Shown piece after piece: positions 27,132 through 37,039 of a stretch of 64,000 bases of DNA (its first letter is position 1; each line of letters opens with the position of its first letter). Both the position numbers and the translations under genes were made by a program. Source of the stretch: Bacteroidales bacterium UBA5287 (GTDB lineage Bacteria; Bacteroidota; Bacteroidia; Bacteroidales; Dysgonomonadaceae); NCBI GenBank assembly GCA_002411345.1, contig DHSL01000065.1, positions 1-64,000 of the forward strand, in the 5' to 3' direction. The notes below the pieces were generated by a model. That model saw nothing but the letters and a program-made list of their open reading frames with translations. It was not told the origin of the DNA and searched no databases.

Positions 27132-27149
27132 TTATATAAATAAAGTATT

Positions 27150-27464
27150 ATGGCTCTTCAAATTACAGACACGACACTAGATAATGTGTTGAAAACAGAC
27201 AAATTAGTAGTAATTGATTTCTGGGCTGAATGGTGTGGACCATGTAAAATGGTTGGTCCAATCATTGACGAAATCAGTGAGAAATATAAAGATCAAGTTG
27301 TTGTTGGGAAAATAGATGTTGATAACAACGACGGTGCAACCTCAAAATACGGAATTCGCAATATTCCAACAGTCCTCTTCATAAAAAACGGAGAAGTAGT
27401 TGACAAATTAGTTGGTGCAGCAGGAAAAAATGTATTTGTCGAGAAAGTTGAAAAACTTAAGTAA
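27150..27464 (+). CDS. trxA: Thioredoxin
   Basis: The 104-residue cytoplasmic protein has the active site WCGPC at residues 28-32, the cis-Pro loop NIPT near 75 and the Gly-Ala end of the fold (VGAAGKN). It reduces protein disulfides using thioredoxin reductase. It lies 18 bases after dnaE and could share its transcript. A bidirectional terminator follows. Confidence 0.95.
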   Translation: MALQITDTTLDNVLKTDKLVVIDFWAEWCGPCKMVGPIIDEISEKYKDQVVVGKIDVDNNDGATSKYGIRNIPTVLFIKNGEVVDKLVGAAGKNVFVEKVEKLK

Positions 27465-27488
27465 TTGATTTTTATTATGAATACAAAT

Positions 27489-27517
27489 AAAGGCGGTTGA
27501 ATAGATCAATCGCCTTT
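27489..27517 (+). terminator. Bidirectional terminator between trxA and flavodoxin
   Basis: AAAGGCGGTTGA and TCAATCGCCTTT form a 12-bp stem with one G-U and a five-base loop. T-rich sequence follows on the plus strand and TTTATTTGTAT on the minus strand. It serves the two convergent genes. Confidence 0.85.
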
Positions 27518-27542
27518 TATATTTATCAATAAAATCTGTTGT

Positions 27543-28043
27543 TTATTTAAATACTTCTTTAAGTTTTTTAGCCCATCCTTGCAGACGTTCTTCAGTTAAA
27601 TTGTATTCATTATCTTCATCAATAGCTAATCCAACCCATTTTCCGTCAATTACTGCATCCGATTCGTCATAAGTATAGCCTTCATCATCAACTTCGCCAA
27701 TAATTGTAGCTTGATCTTTTACAGCATCATACAAGATACGCATAGATTGTGCAAAACTACTTGAGAAAGAACCACTATCACCTAACGCAAAAATTGCAAT
27801 TGTTTTATCTGTGAGGTCAATTTTTTTAAATGTAGGTAGAAATCCTTCCCAATCATCTTGTAAATCACCTATACCTGTTGTTGAAGTACCTAATATATAG
27901 TATGGATATGCTTTAATGTCATCAAGTTTAACATTAGCAACATCATATAAATCTGCACTACTGTCAAGTATTTCATTTAATCTTTTTGCAACAGATTCAG
28001 TATTTCCTCCCGAAGATCCGTAAAGTATAGCAATGTTATTCAT
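27543..28043 (-). CDS. Flavodoxin
   Basis: The 166-residue protein is a long-chain flavodoxin. The FMN phosphate loop YGSSGGNTESVAKRL is at residues 8-22, the 50s-loop region is GTSTTGIGDLQDDW, and the 90s loop is FALGDSGSFSSSFAQSM. It carries electrons at low potential, for example to or from pyruvate:flavodoxin oxidoreductase or for radical SAM enzymes. It is monocistronic and convergent with trxA. Confidence 0.93.
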   Translation of the reverse strand: MNNIAILYGSSGGNTESVAKRLNEILDSSADLYDVANVKLDDIKAYPYYILGTSTTGIGDLQDDWEGFLPTFKKIDLTDKTIAIFALGDSGSFSSSFAQSMRILYDAVKDQATIIGEVDDEGYTYDESDAVIDGKWVGLAIDEDNEYNLTEERLQGWAKKLKEVFK

Positions 28044-28134
28044 TTTATAGTCATTTTATATTATTAATTGAGTTTAAATGATAAACACTTCAATTGAATT
28101 TTTGTTTGTAATTGATTTAATGCAAATGACTTTT

Positions 28135-28166
28135 TTTGATAGTATGAGAAAAAAACATTAATTTTA
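28135..28166 (+). promoter_or_regulatory. Promoter of tRNA-Arg
   Basis: TTTG (28135-28138) is followed after 20 bases by TAATTTTA (28159-28166), one mismatch from TAnnTTTG. It ends 11 bases before the mature tRNA. Confidence 0.6.
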
Positions 28167-28177
28167 CAACATCTTTT

Positions 28178-28249
28178 GGCGCGGTAGTTCAATGGATAGA
28201 ATAGAAGTTTCCTAAACTTTAGATTTGGGTTCGATTCCCAGCCGTGCTA
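28178..28249 (+). tRNA. tRNA-Arg (anticodon CCT)
   Basis: A 72-base cloverleaf can be drawn. The acceptor stem GGCGCGG pairs with CCGTGCT (two G-U), the D stem is GTTC/GAAT, the anticodon stem is GAAGT/ACTTT, and the loop TTCCTAA has CCT at 28211-28213. The T arm TTGGG-TTCGATT-CCCAG closes it. The CCA end is not encoded. It reads AGG codons. It stands alone between flavodoxin and the start of the accessory glycan region. Confidence 0.9.
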
Positions 28250-28355
28250 CAAAAGTTGTTTACCATAAGATAATTTTCCTATTAATAATTGATTACTAAA
28301 CCATTCCTCTATTACCTTTTTTTTGCTTTGAAACAAATTTAAATAGAGTTGTTTT

Positions 28356-29633
28356 TCATCTTTTTAATTTCCAGTGTGTCATAAATATTGATGTTGGTTC
28401 CCCTTTGTTTTCTTGTTGATAATAAACTGTTAAAATGGAATCATCTTCCAATTGAACACTTGAAGGATATCCAAGGTCTCCATTAAATGCTTCTGCTAGA
28501 ATAATTTCATTCTCAATATCCCAGGTTTTACCTTCATCTTTACTTATACAAGCACGTTCACTATATTTATCCCTTCTATGACCATAAACAACTAACACCC
28601 AACCATTATTTAACTCTATCAAATGAGGAGGATAGCCCCACATTGGAGTTTTATGAGGATTAGTCCAATTTTTCCCTCCATCATTACTTTCAGTTTGCAT
28701 TAAGTATGATCCACTACTATCTTTAGGTTCATATCTGATCATTGCCAATAATTTACCACTCTTTAATTCGACAACGTGAGGTTCACTAAAACCTGCCGTT
28801 TTATCTTCAAAAGGAGGTACAGCGGAGATTACTTTCCAAGATATGCCATCGTCCCTAGATTCTTCGGCAACTACTGAGTAAATACCATTCCATGAACCAG
28901 TACCAAGATAAAATAAACGACCATCGCTCAACTGAATTGGGCCATGTGGAGCAGTAACAAGTGTACGGGTTGGTTCTTCCCAAGTTCTTCCACCATCCAA
29001 AGATCGTCTCACCCAATTACCTAACCATTCTTTTTTTAGAGCATCAGGAATTTTTTCAGCAATTCGATTATACTTTTGATATGCCCATTTCCATGTAGGA
29101 GAAGCATAAGCTAATGAGGTAAACCAACTTACAAGAATTGTATTTTTTGAAGTTTGAATTATTCCAGCATCTCTATCATCGAGTGGTGTATTATTAATTT
29201 CTTCCGGTTCACTCCAAGTTTCTCCATTATCTTTACTTCTAATCATATGTGTTTTACCCCATGGACAAACATGTGAATCTCGATCACCTGAGTATACAAT
29301 TAGCAACTCTCCATTATTTGTTTTCCCAATTGTTGGCCATCCCAAATATCTATTCGGCTCCAATACTTCTTGAGAAGCAACTTGATGACCGTTTTGATCT
29401 ATTTTTCTCTCAGTGATGAAATATTTTCCGGGTTCTTTACTAACTAATTTTGTTTTCAATATTATTGCAATTTTGTTTTCAATATTATTTACACAAACTG
29501 AATCTTCTTTTAAAATGTTTGAAGGAATAATCTTTTCAGAACTTGTTAATTTACCACTGCTAAACAAACTACCTGTGGTTATTAAACTTGCTGTTTTGAT
29601 AAAGTTCCTTCTGTTAATATTCTGATTATTCAT
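28356..29633 (-). CDS. Exported Asp-box (BNR) hydrolase, sialidase-like
   Basis: The 425-residue protein starts with a twin-arginine signal (NRRNFIKTASLITTGSLFSSG). The six-bladed propeller shows at least five Asp-box motifs: SKDNGETW, SLDGGRTW, SRDDGISW, SNDGGKNW and SKDEGKTW. A motif DDRDAG near residue 155 may be in the active site. The FRIP motif of true GH33 sialidases is not seen, so sialidase activity is not supported; a different exo-glycosidase or lyase is possible. It is the last gene of the minus-strand utilisation locus. Confidence 0.8.
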   Translation of the reverse strand: MNNQNINRRNFIKTASLITTGSLFSSGKLTSSEKIIPSNILKEDSVCVNNIENKIAIILKTKLVSKEPGKYFITERKIDQNGHQVASQEVLEPNRYLGWPTIGKTNNGELLIVYSGDRDSHVCPWGKTHMIRSKDNGETWSEPEEINNTPLDDRDAGIIQTSKNTILVSWFTSLAYASPTWKWAYQKYNRIAEKIPDALKKEWLGNWVRRSLDGGRTWEEPTRTLVTAPHGPIQLSDGRLFYLGTGSWNGIYSVVAEESRDDGISWKVISAVPPFEDKTAGFSEPHVVELKSGKLLAMIRYEPKDSSGSYLMQTESNDGGKNWTNPHKTPMWGYPPHLIELNNGWVLVVYGHRRDKYSERACISKDEGKTWDIENEIILAEAFNGDLGYPSSVQLEDDSILTVYYQQENKGEPTSIFMTHWKLKR

Positions 29634-29708
29634 ATATTAAATAGTTTTTTAAAATTGAATATAAACCAACTTATTATACTCGATTGACAAAACGTCTTTA
29701 AAGTTAAA

Positions 29709-30896
29709 TCACCTTCTTTTTTCGCGAAAAAGTAATACAAAACCTATCAGAAAGAAAATAGCTAAAGCAAAAGGAATCGTCCAAATTGACACCCAATTAT
29801 AAGCTCCTCCCTCTGAATAATGATCAACAACATTCCCTGCAACAATTGTTCCTAACAATTTCCCCACACCGTAAGTAGCAAAAGCTATTAATCCTTGTGC
29901 AGAATTCCGTAATGAAGATGGAGCTTCTTGATCCACATAAATTTGTCCGGTTACAAAGAAAAACGTAAAACAAAAACCATGAAATGGCAAAACAGCATAA
30001 AGAAAGCCATTTGTACCAGTAAATGATCCTAAAACAAATGACCCATACATTATTATCCATGCAACTATTGCAGCAACAATACTACCTTTATATTTTAGTT
30101 TTTTAAAAAGAAATGGAAATGTAAACAAGAATACAACCTCAGCAATCTGACCCAAGCTCATAGCAGCCGCAGCATTATTTATACCTTCATCTACAATAAA
30201 CAGATTTGCAAATGAATCATAAAATGCAAGAGGGATACAAATTAATGCCATAAATATCAGTAATACTGAAAAAGATCTATCTTTTGTCAATTTGAATGCA
30301 TCAAACCCAAGAATTTGTCCTACTGTTACTTTTTCAGCCACTTTTTCAGGTTTTTTATACGGTAAAAGCAATGCGTAAAGTCCAGCTAAAAATGAAACCG
30401 AAGAAGCAATAAGAAAAGGAGTTGAAAGAGTTTCCAAATCAAAAACACTTAATATTAATCCTGCAACTATCCATCCAAAAGAGCCAAATAATCTTATACG
30501 TGAAAACTCTTTTGAAGTATCTTTTAAATTCTCAAATGAGATAGAATTACATAACGACATTGTTGGCATAAAACAAATAGTATAGGCTAACAATGTTGGT
30601 AAAAATAATGAAAACTGTTCAATCCTGGTTAACCCAAAAAGTAACAATGATCCTAAAAAATTTAGAAAAACCAATACCCTATTTGGTGAGAAAAATCGAT
30701 CAGCTATAATTCCAACAATCACGGGAGATATTATTGCAGCAATAGCAGCAGTTCCATATGCTAATCCTATTTGAACACCGCTAAAATGTAATGTTTGTCC
30801 TAAATATGTTCCCATGGTAACAAACCATGAACCTTGAATAAAATATTGTAAAAACATCATTATTGATAATTGTGCTTTTCTATTTATTATATTCAT
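29709..30896 (-). CDS. MFS permease of the nucleoside/sugar:H+ symporter type
   Basis: The 395-residue protein has 12 predicted transmembrane helices. Its N-terminal motif (MFLQYFIQGSWFVTMGTYLG) and loop GIIADRFFSPNRVL are typical of NupG/LacY-like symporters in Bacteroidota. Located between GH43 and the Asp-box hydrolase, it most likely imports the monosaccharide or small oligosaccharide released by this locus. The substrate cannot be told from sequence. Confidence 0.87.
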   Translation of the reverse strand: MNIINRKAQLSIMMFLQYFIQGSWFVTMGTYLGQTLHFSGVQIGLAYGTAAIAAIISPVIVGIIADRFFSPNRVLVFLNFLGSLLLFGLTRIEQFSLFLPTLLAYTICFMPTMSLCNSISFENLKDTSKEFSRIRLFGSFGWIVAGLILSVFDLETLSTPFLIASSVSFLAGLYALLLPYKKPEKVAEKVTVGQILGFDAFKLTKDRSFSVLLIFMALICIPLAFYDSFANLFIVDEGINNAAAAMSLGQIAEVVFLFTFPFLFKKLKYKGSIVAAIVAWIIMYGSFVLGSFTGTNGFLYAVLPFHGFCFTFFFVTGQIYVDQEAPSSLRNSAQGLIAFATYGVGKLLGTIVAGNVVDHYSEGGAYNWVSIWTIPFALAIFFLIGFVLLFREKRR

Positions 30897-30938
30897 AATA
30901 CATTAATTTTTCTTTGTTAAATATGCAGTTTAAAATTC

Positions 30939-31982
30939 TTAGTCCATTATCAAATTGCCCTTAATTACTAAACTATTTCCCTCATCATTCAATTCGAAAA
31001 TTTGTGCTCTTTCTTTGCCATTTGGTGAATTAGGTTGATGTAACACGAGACAAAGTTTTCCTTCAAAAGTTAAAAAAATTGATCCATGGCCTCCATTTTC
31101 ATCTACTAATGGTTCAATATGATGGATCCATGGCCCGATTAACTTTCCGGTTGTGGATTCTGCTATTCCTATCGCATAGTTACCATTTTGTAAAAAACTT
31201 GACCAAATCATCAACAACTTTCCTGTTTTTGTTCTATAAAGAAAACACCCATCTGTAACATAACTATTAGCTTTGTCAGGTGTCCATGGAGCATCAGAAG
31301 CACGAAATAAGAATTCAGGAGTTCCAATAGGCTCCGATAGATCGGTCTTTAATTCAATCATCTCAATTGTCCCATCTACAATCTGAACCCATTCATGGCA
31401 ATAAATCATGTACGGTTTACCATCTTCTTCCCATAAAGTCCCGTCCAGTGCCATAAAGTCAATAGGAGTATGTGGCATTATTCCAAAAGGAAGGAATGGA
31501 CCTTCTGGACTATCCGCATGAAAAATTTGAGTTCCCCGATAGGTGAAAGCCGGCCAATCAGGTTTTGGTTCTTTCCAGGTTTTATTGGTATTAAGTGTGC
31601 CAAACAAATAGTATTTTCCTTTATAAAAATGGATTTCAGGAGCCCAAATAGTTCCAGAAATCCAATTATTCTCCAGAACAGTAAAAACCCTTTTGGGGCC
31701 AGACCATTCTTTTAAATCTCTACTCCAAAATACTTCTACTCCTCCTAATTCTTGTCCATTTTTATTTTTTACAGATGCAGATCGGTACAAGTAATACAAG
31801 CCACTTTGCTTATCAGGGAGTATATATGGATCTCGAATATGAATATCTTTTAATTTGAAAGTATTTATTGAATCAACCCGTACTTTCTCCTGTATCTTCA
31901 AATTTATAGCAAACAATAAGTTTTGTTGTACAATCAGAATTGTACTAACAATTATAAAAATCTTTTTATAATTATTCATCAT
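30939..31982 (-). CDS. Glycoside hydrolase family 43-like enzyme
   Basis: I start at the Met pair at 31982/31979 (347 residues), since it is followed by a signal peptide (NNYKKIFIIVSTILIVQQNLLFA). The five-bladed propeller motifs of GH43 are visible: IRDPYILPD with the probable base Asp, APEIHFYKGKYYLFGT, ALDGTLWEEDGKPYMIYCHEW with the modulating Asp, and GGHGSIF near the end. Typical activities are arabinofuranosidase, xylosidase or galactosidase. An extended variant starts at 32009. It is in the utilisation locus between the TPR lipoprotein and the permease. Confidence 0.83.
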   Translation of the reverse strand: MMNNYKKIFIIVSTILIVQQNLLFAINLKIQEKVRVDSINTFKLKDIHIRDPYILPDKQSGLYYLYRSASVKNKNGQELGGVEVFWSRDLKEWSGPKRVFTVLENNWISGTIWAPEIHFYKGKYYLFGTLNTNKTWKEPKPDWPAFTYRGTQIFHADSPEGPFLPFGIMPHTPIDFMALDGTLWEEDGKPYMIYCHEWVQIVDGTIEMIELKTDLSEPIGTPEFLFRASDAPWTPDKANSYVTDGCFLYRTKTGKLLMIWSSFLQNGNYAIGIAESTTGKLIGPWIHHIEPLVDENGGHGSIFLTFEGKLCLVLHQPNSPNGKERAQIFELNDEGNSLVIKGNLIMD

Positions 31983-32062
31983 AGTATATAACTGTTTAAA
32001 TGATAGCATACTTTAGAATTCAAAATCACATTATTTATATTCATATTTGAAATCTTATTTTC

Positions 32063-32740
32063 TTAATTATTCTTTTCCAAACTATCAAGATCAATTGTCA
32101 TATCTTCAATAATTGCATTCTTTTCAATATTCTTTAATTGTTTAATCAATGAACTAGGATCTAAGCGACGAGTCATTTCTATCTCCATTAAACGATCAGG
32201 GTATCGTTTACGTATCGTACGGATATCATTCATAAACAAAGAGTCTTCACCTTTATAAAGTGCATATGCTGCTTGTTGAATCATAAATGCACCCAGACTA
32301 TCAGGATATTTTTCCAGTACAGCTTTTAAATAATTATTACTACGTTCAAAACTTTTATGAGCCTCACCATCCTTATCCTTTGCCGCTTGAAAAAGTCCCA
32401 ATTGAAAAAGATACTCGCCGGTAATAGCACCTTTTTGGTCAGCCAAAGTTTGAATATTTAATGCAGAATCAAGATATCCCATTTCAGCTAATAATTTTGC
32501 CTTAACTCCATAATAATCAGGATTCATACTATCAATAGATAACGCCTGATCTAAAAGAACCATAGCTTTTGACGTAGAGTCAACATCAAATGAAGAATTT
32601 ACCAATGCAATTGCAAGTTGATAAATCGAATCAGCTTTCGGTTCAGTAATATAAGGTGTAATGTCCACATCTTTTTTATTATTGCATGAAGTCACACATA
32701 AAAAAGAAAGAATATAAATAAATATTATTTTGTAATTCAT
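32063..32740 (-). CDS. TPR-containing lipoprotein
   Basis: The 225-residue protein has a lipoprotein signal (lipobox VTSC, Cys near residue 19) and then helical TPR-like repeats up to about residue 150. A charged C-terminal part ends in DLDSLEKNN. It has no enzyme motif. Embedded between SusCD accessory proteins and GH43, it may be a scaffold for the outer-membrane glycan machinery. Lipid-anchored TPR proteins are occasionally found in such loci, but I know no assigned role. Confidence 0.72.
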   Translation of the reverse strand: MNYKIIFIYILSFLCVTSCNNKKDVDITPYITEPKADSIYQLAIALVNSSFDVDSTSKAMVLLDQALSIDSMNPDYYGVKAKLLAEMGYLDSALNIQTLADQKGAITGEYLFQLGLFQAAKDKDGEAHKSFERSNNYLKAVLEKYPDSLGAFMIQQAAYALYKGEDSLFMNDIRTIRKRYPDRLMEIEMTRRLDPSSLIKQLKNIEKNAIIEDMTIDLDSLEKNN

Positions 32741-32817
32741 AACAATAATAGGGAGGACAGGTATAACCGTCCTCCCGATTTAAAAAATTAATTAATCAAA
32801 TTACTCATCTGTAAAAT

Positions 32818-33945
32818 TTATGGAATTAAAATTGATTTGTACATCTTCAATTCAGCCATATTAAAGTAAGTTGGAGCAGTTCCTCCATTTGTTTTATTTA
32901 CTGTGAAACGAAAATAAGAGAATGGTTCATCAGCAAATATTGGCTTCGATTCATAAGTAGAACTAGCACCCGTTGGAAGTCCGGTAAGATGAGGAATTAA
33001 AACTCTCCAATTTTGACCATCATTGCTTACCGAAATAGTTACATCCGTAGGTTTGCCATTACTGTTATTTCTGTTTTGATACCAAAACTTAAATATTGAG
33101 ACAGGCTCAGGTAAAGCTACTTGTAAATAATGTGCTACTGAAATAGAATAAGACCATGCAGAATGAAAAAAAGTACCTGCATTATTGTCTAATAAATTCC
33201 TGATTGGTCCTTCATTAGGTTCTTGTGCATTAGATGAGAGCATGCTTTCTGTCAAAGCAATCAATGAATGTTGAAGTTTTATTGCTTCCTGTTTAACAAT
33301 AAACGATGACATATAATCCGGATTATCAGATGATTGTATTAATATTGTTGAAAACCGTGGAGTCTCCGATTTGGACATATCTGTTTTAAATTTAAGAATC
33401 CTATCCGAACCATCTGCTATATTACTTACCAAATGTACCCAATTTGCTGTATCTGGAATAGATATATAATCCACGTTCATATTTGAAGAAACCCGAACGG
33501 TAATTTCAGCAGGAGATGCGCTTACCGACTTCACAACACCCTTTCTTTGTCCTTCAACCAGAAGTTGAGGCTCTTTACCCGTTTGTGTTACATTTATAGA
33601 GTACGCTTGGTGTCCATAAGAAATTGTAACACGTGCAATTCGTGTCAAAAAAAGATCATTATTCCCAGCTGAAACAGTTACTTTCCCATCTTCTTTTTTC
33701 ACAACGCACCATTCCGCATTTGATGATGCAGTCCAATTAGCAAATGGCACATTAGTCACAACTTCTATAACTTTATCACCTCCTCCTATTGGGAGAAAAA
33801 TTGGAGTTAATCCTTTATCAGGAACGACTAATGATTCAACATTAAATTCAGTCTGGTAGTCAGGAGCACAAGATGTCACAGAAAACATATAAATCAATGC
33901 ACCGACTAACATAAATATTAAAATATTATTTTTCATAAGGATCAT
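32818..33945 (-). CDS. Surface lipoprotein with BACON domains and a discoidin (F5/8 C) domain
   Basis: The 375-residue protein has a lipobox VTSC, two BACON-type beta sandwiches (about 35-125 with FANWTASSNAEWCVVKK, and about 130-220) and a C-terminal F5/8 type C (discoidin) domain (about 225-375; AYSISVAHYLQVALPEPVSIFKFWYQNR). Both domain types occur in surface glycan-binding proteins of SusCD loci, so it likely captures the polysaccharide at the cell surface. It is two bases downstream of the DUF1735 gene. A second Met at residue 4 is an alternative start. Confidence 0.82.
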   Translation of the reverse strand: MILMKNNILIFMLVGALIYMFSVTSCAPDYQTEFNVESLVVPDKGLTPIFLPIGGGDKVIEVVTNVPFANWTASSNAEWCVVKKEDGKVTVSAGNNDLFLTRIARVTISYGHQAYSINVTQTGKEPQLLVEGQRKGVVKSVSASPAEITVRVSSNMNVDYISIPDTANWVHLVSNIADGSDRILKFKTDMSKSETPRFSTILIQSSDNPDYMSSFIVKQEAIKLQHSLIALTESMLSSNAQEPNEGPIRNLLDNNAGTFFHSAWSYSISVAHYLQVALPEPVSIFKFWYQNRNNSNGKPTDVTISVSNDGQNWRVLIPHLTGLPTGASSTYESKPIFADEPFSYFRFTVNKTNGGTAPTYFNMAELKMYKSILIP

Positions 33946-33947
33946 TT

Positions 33948-34943
33948 TTATAATTGTTCTGCTCTTGGGCTAAATTCCATTCTTAAAATTGCTTTTACTT
34001 CTTTATAAGGTAGCGTTGAACTTAAACGATATTTATAATGAAGCCTAAACTCTTTATAGTAAGTAGAACGTCCATCAGGTGTAGTAAGAATATTAATCAG
34101 ATATGTATTGTTATACATTTCATATGGAGGCAATTGCACAAGATCAAGCGTTTTGTAAGATTCAATTGTAACTTGTCGAGCCAACGGATTTTGAGGCGTT
34201 TGTTCTCCAACGGTTACTTTAATACTCTTTGCATTAATATCATCAAGTGCTTCTTTGTAATCACCAAAGGTTTCATCACCAGCCAACATCCTTACAGAGT
34301 TTTCAGCTAAAGGAAATATCTGATTTGCATTGGTTGGACGTCTAATCAATCGATCTGACAAGCTCAATGTTTCAACATACGTAGTTGTATAGTTATAATA
34401 CGTATTCTTATATGTGGATGCAAACTCATTCTCTTTATAAATTCGTAACAGAACTTCTTTCTTCAAAGGATTAAATTCTTTCGTTATATTCGTATTCAAT
34501 TTATAATCTAATAAATAAATAGAGTCAGGAGACAATTTATCAAGATTTTTCAAATAAATAGGAAATCTAACTAGATTTTGCCCTACGGGAATCTCCATTT
34601 GAGTCTTTGGCAAAGTATAACATTCCACTGGAAGCCATCTTGCAAATCGAGAAGAATCAATATCATAATTAGATTTATTAAAAGCATGAAATAATGAATC
34701 TGCCTCAACAAGAGCCACATTATAGGATTTACTGGCAAGTGTTGTACCACTTAATCCTGCTACCAAGAAAATTGTATCTCCTGATGTCCTTAGACTTGAA
34801 ACTTGTCTATCGTATATTTGAGCAGAATTACTGAGCAAATTTACAACATTCTTATACTGCTCTGATTCGAAGTCATATGTTTCACACGCAGCAAAAGCAA
34901 AACCAATGATTGCTATTATAAATATTTTTATATAATTTTTCAT
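33948..34943 (-). CDS. DUF1735-type (BT_3987-like) surface lipoprotein
   Basis: The 331-residue protein has a lipobox FAAC (Cys near 20). A DUF1735-like domain spans about 25-165 (VALVEADSLFHAFNKSNYD, YTLPKTQMEIPVGQNLVRFPIYL), and a C-terminal beta-rich domain ends in LRMEFSPRAEQL. Such proteins sit next to SusD in many loci and are presumed surface glycan-binding or scaffold proteins. No catalytic residues are visible. It is 32 bases after the susD stop. Confidence 0.8.
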   Translation of the reverse strand: MKNYIKIFIIAIIGFAFAACETYDFESEQYKNVVNLLSNSAQIYDRQVSSLRTSGDTIFLVAGLSGTTLASKSYNVALVEADSLFHAFNKSNYDIDSSRFARWLPVECYTLPKTQMEIPVGQNLVRFPIYLKNLDKLSPDSIYLLDYKLNTNITKEFNPLKKEVLLRIYKENEFASTYKNTYYNYTTTYVETLSLSDRLIRRPTNANQIFPLAENSVRMLAGDETFGDYKEALDDINAKSIKVTVGEQTPQNPLARQVTIESYKTLDLVQLPPYEMYNNTYLINILTTPDGRSTYYKEFRLHYKYRLSSTLPYKEVKAILRMEFSPRAEQL

Positions 34944-34975
34944 ATTTAAATCAGTTTAATTATTGTTACTGATGA

Positions 34976-37027
34976 TTATCTATCCCAACCCGGATTTTGA
35001 TCCATTGAAGGAACTTTCATTAATTCGCCATGAGGAATAGGCAGTAATACCATACTTGGTTTTGATATTCTGTCACGAACATTTTGAGTATTAATTGTCA
35101 CAATATCCCAAAATCCAGTATTAGGACTATCCGCAGCTCTGTCTCGTTCCACATTAAGACCTCTCCAATTAGAAGAATTTGCATCTTCATCCAAATAAAT
35201 ACCCCAACGGCGTGTATCAAAGTATCTATAACCTTCATTAAACAACTCTATTTGACGTTCATTCATTACCACTTTTTGGAATTCTTCCTTACTTGATAAT
35301 TGAAATTCAGTTGCACCAGGCAGACCAACACGATATCTAATCATATTGAAATATTTTGCCATTTCATCTTTATTTCTTGAAATAGTTACTTCGGCCTCTA
35401 CACCTGTTGCATCAATTGTTTTAACTGTTACTTCACCTTCTATATTATTCAATGCTTCAACATATTCAAGAAGAATTTCTGCATATCGAATTATTGGAAA
35501 CGGCTTTGGATTTGTTATGAATGCTGAAGTAACATTTCCTTTTCCATTAGCATACGAATCATCCGGATGAATATATTTGATAGGTGTATAACCTGAAACA
35601 TTATAGTCATTGATATTGGTACCGGCACCTTTTATGCCTGAAACATCATCAGCAGAAAACCACATTTGTTTTTTGGTATATGCTCCATCTTGTGATGCCG
35701 AATTCATTGGCCAATAACTTCCAGGAAATCCGATTGAAGCATAAAACCTAACTTCACGGTTATCATACATTTTTGGAGCATTAGATCTGAGTTCATAAGA
35801 GCCTAATACTTTATTCTTTCCAATTGTATTTATCAAATCCGGATCATAAGGATAATCTTCTGAAGCATCGTGAATTGATCGCCCATCAGCCATTAAATAT
35901 GAATCAACAACACGCTGTGGCACTGACATACCACCCCATCCACCAAAATAAACAGGAAATGAATGACGTGTATAACTTGATACATTTCCAGAAGGCATAG
36001 CCCATATGAATTCAGGATTTGTCTGTATTATACCTTCCCCATTAAACATATCTGTATAGGATCTGTATGGATCTATCCCACCTGCTCCTTCAGGAAAATT
36101 TTCAGTTGGAACATTCTCAGGTAAAGGATATGGTCTGCTTGCATCCATATCAACAGTATGTAATTGATAAATATCCATATCAATAAGACTCTTAGCTGCT
36201 GCTGCTGCAACCGCCCATCGTTTAGGATCATAAGTTTGATTCACATAAAACTTACCATCGCTTTTTCTTTTCCATGTTCCAAAACTCTGGCGAGCTGCAT
36301 CTCCTCCATTAAATAAAGGAGAAGCGTGAATTAAGCGTAAACGTGAAATTAATCCCAATGCCGCACCTTTAGTTGGTCTTTCATAATAGCTCAATGATTG
36401 TTGAGCTGAAGTAGGAAGAACTCTTGCAGCCAAAGCAAACTCATTGCATACATATTCAATTGATTCATCATAAGTAGCTCTTTCTCTGTCATAATAAGAT
36501 GCTGGCTCAGAACTTAGCATAACCTCATCACCTACAATTAACAACGGTCCCCAATTCATTAATAAATGATAGTAGGCATATCCGCGCATAAAATGAACAT
36601 AACCCACATATAGTTGTCTGTCAAGCGAATTCATATCACTTACCTTATCAATATTTGCCAACATAATGTTGCAACGGTTTATTACCCTATACATTTGATA
36701 CCAGATATTAAAACTACCCAGATTTCTTTCGTTTATTTCACCCACTGTAAAGAGAATTCCGGCAAATTCACCCGTTCTCCATCTAGCTGTCATTTCATCT
36801 GAAGCCATTTCGCCTGGATTCCAGGGAGTTCCCCAAATATCACCTGGATCTGGAAAATCTTTAGGAGTATTCCATAGATATCCATCAGCATTTTTTTGAC
36901 TATGGAAAATAGAATCTTGGCTGAACGTATCTTCAAAATATCTATCTACATCCAGATAATTGCATGATGAAAGCGAAATCATTGCTATCCCCACTAACCC
37001 TATTATAATTTTTGATAGAATTTTCAT
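34976..37027 (-). CDS. SusD/RagB family glycan-binding lipoprotein
   Basis: The 683-residue lipoprotein (lipobox LSSC, Cys near 23) has the SusD layout. The N-terminal part contains paired helices with TPR-like character (LYVGYVHFMRGYAYYHLLMNWG). The conserved C-terminal block has FPIIRYAEILLEYVEALN and ERQIELFNEGYRYFDTRRWG. It forms the lid of the SusCD transporter and binds oligosaccharides at the surface. It is longer than classical SusD (about 550 residues), as in many large-substrate systems. It lies 12 bases after susC. Confidence 0.94.
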   Translation of the reverse strand: MKILSKIIIGLVGIAMISLSSCNYLDVDRYFEDTFSQDSIFHSQKNADGYLWNTPKDFPDPGDIWGTPWNPGEMASDEMTARWRTGEFAGILFTVGEINERNLGSFNIWYQMYRVINRCNIMLANIDKVSDMNSLDRQLYVGYVHFMRGYAYYHLLMNWGPLLIVGDEVMLSSEPASYYDRERATYDESIEYVCNEFALAARVLPTSAQQSLSYYERPTKGAALGLISRLRLIHASPLFNGGDAARQSFGTWKRKSDGKFYVNQTYDPKRWAVAAAAAKSLIDMDIYQLHTVDMDASRPYPLPENVPTENFPEGAGGIDPYRSYTDMFNGEGIIQTNPEFIWAMPSGNVSSYTRHSFPVYFGGWGGMSVPQRVVDSYLMADGRSIHDASEDYPYDPDLINTIGKNKVLGSYELRSNAPKMYDNREVRFYASIGFPGSYWPMNSASQDGAYTKKQMWFSADDVSGIKGAGTNINDYNVSGYTPIKYIHPDDSYANGKGNVTSAFITNPKPFPIIRYAEILLEYVEALNNIEGEVTVKTIDATGVEAEVTISRNKDEMAKYFNMIRYRVGLPGATEFQLSSKEEFQKVVMNERQIELFNEGYRYFDTRRWGIYLDEDANSSNWRGLNVERDRAADSPNTGFWDIVTINTQNVRDRISKPSMVLLPIPHGELMKVPSMDQNPGWDR

Positions 37028-37039
37028 ATGATATATGTT

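Noticed and set aside
28356..29633. Calling this gene a GH33 sialidase (nanH)
   Set aside because: Asp-boxes occur in many families; the FRIP motif is missing and no sialic acid catabolism genes are nearby.
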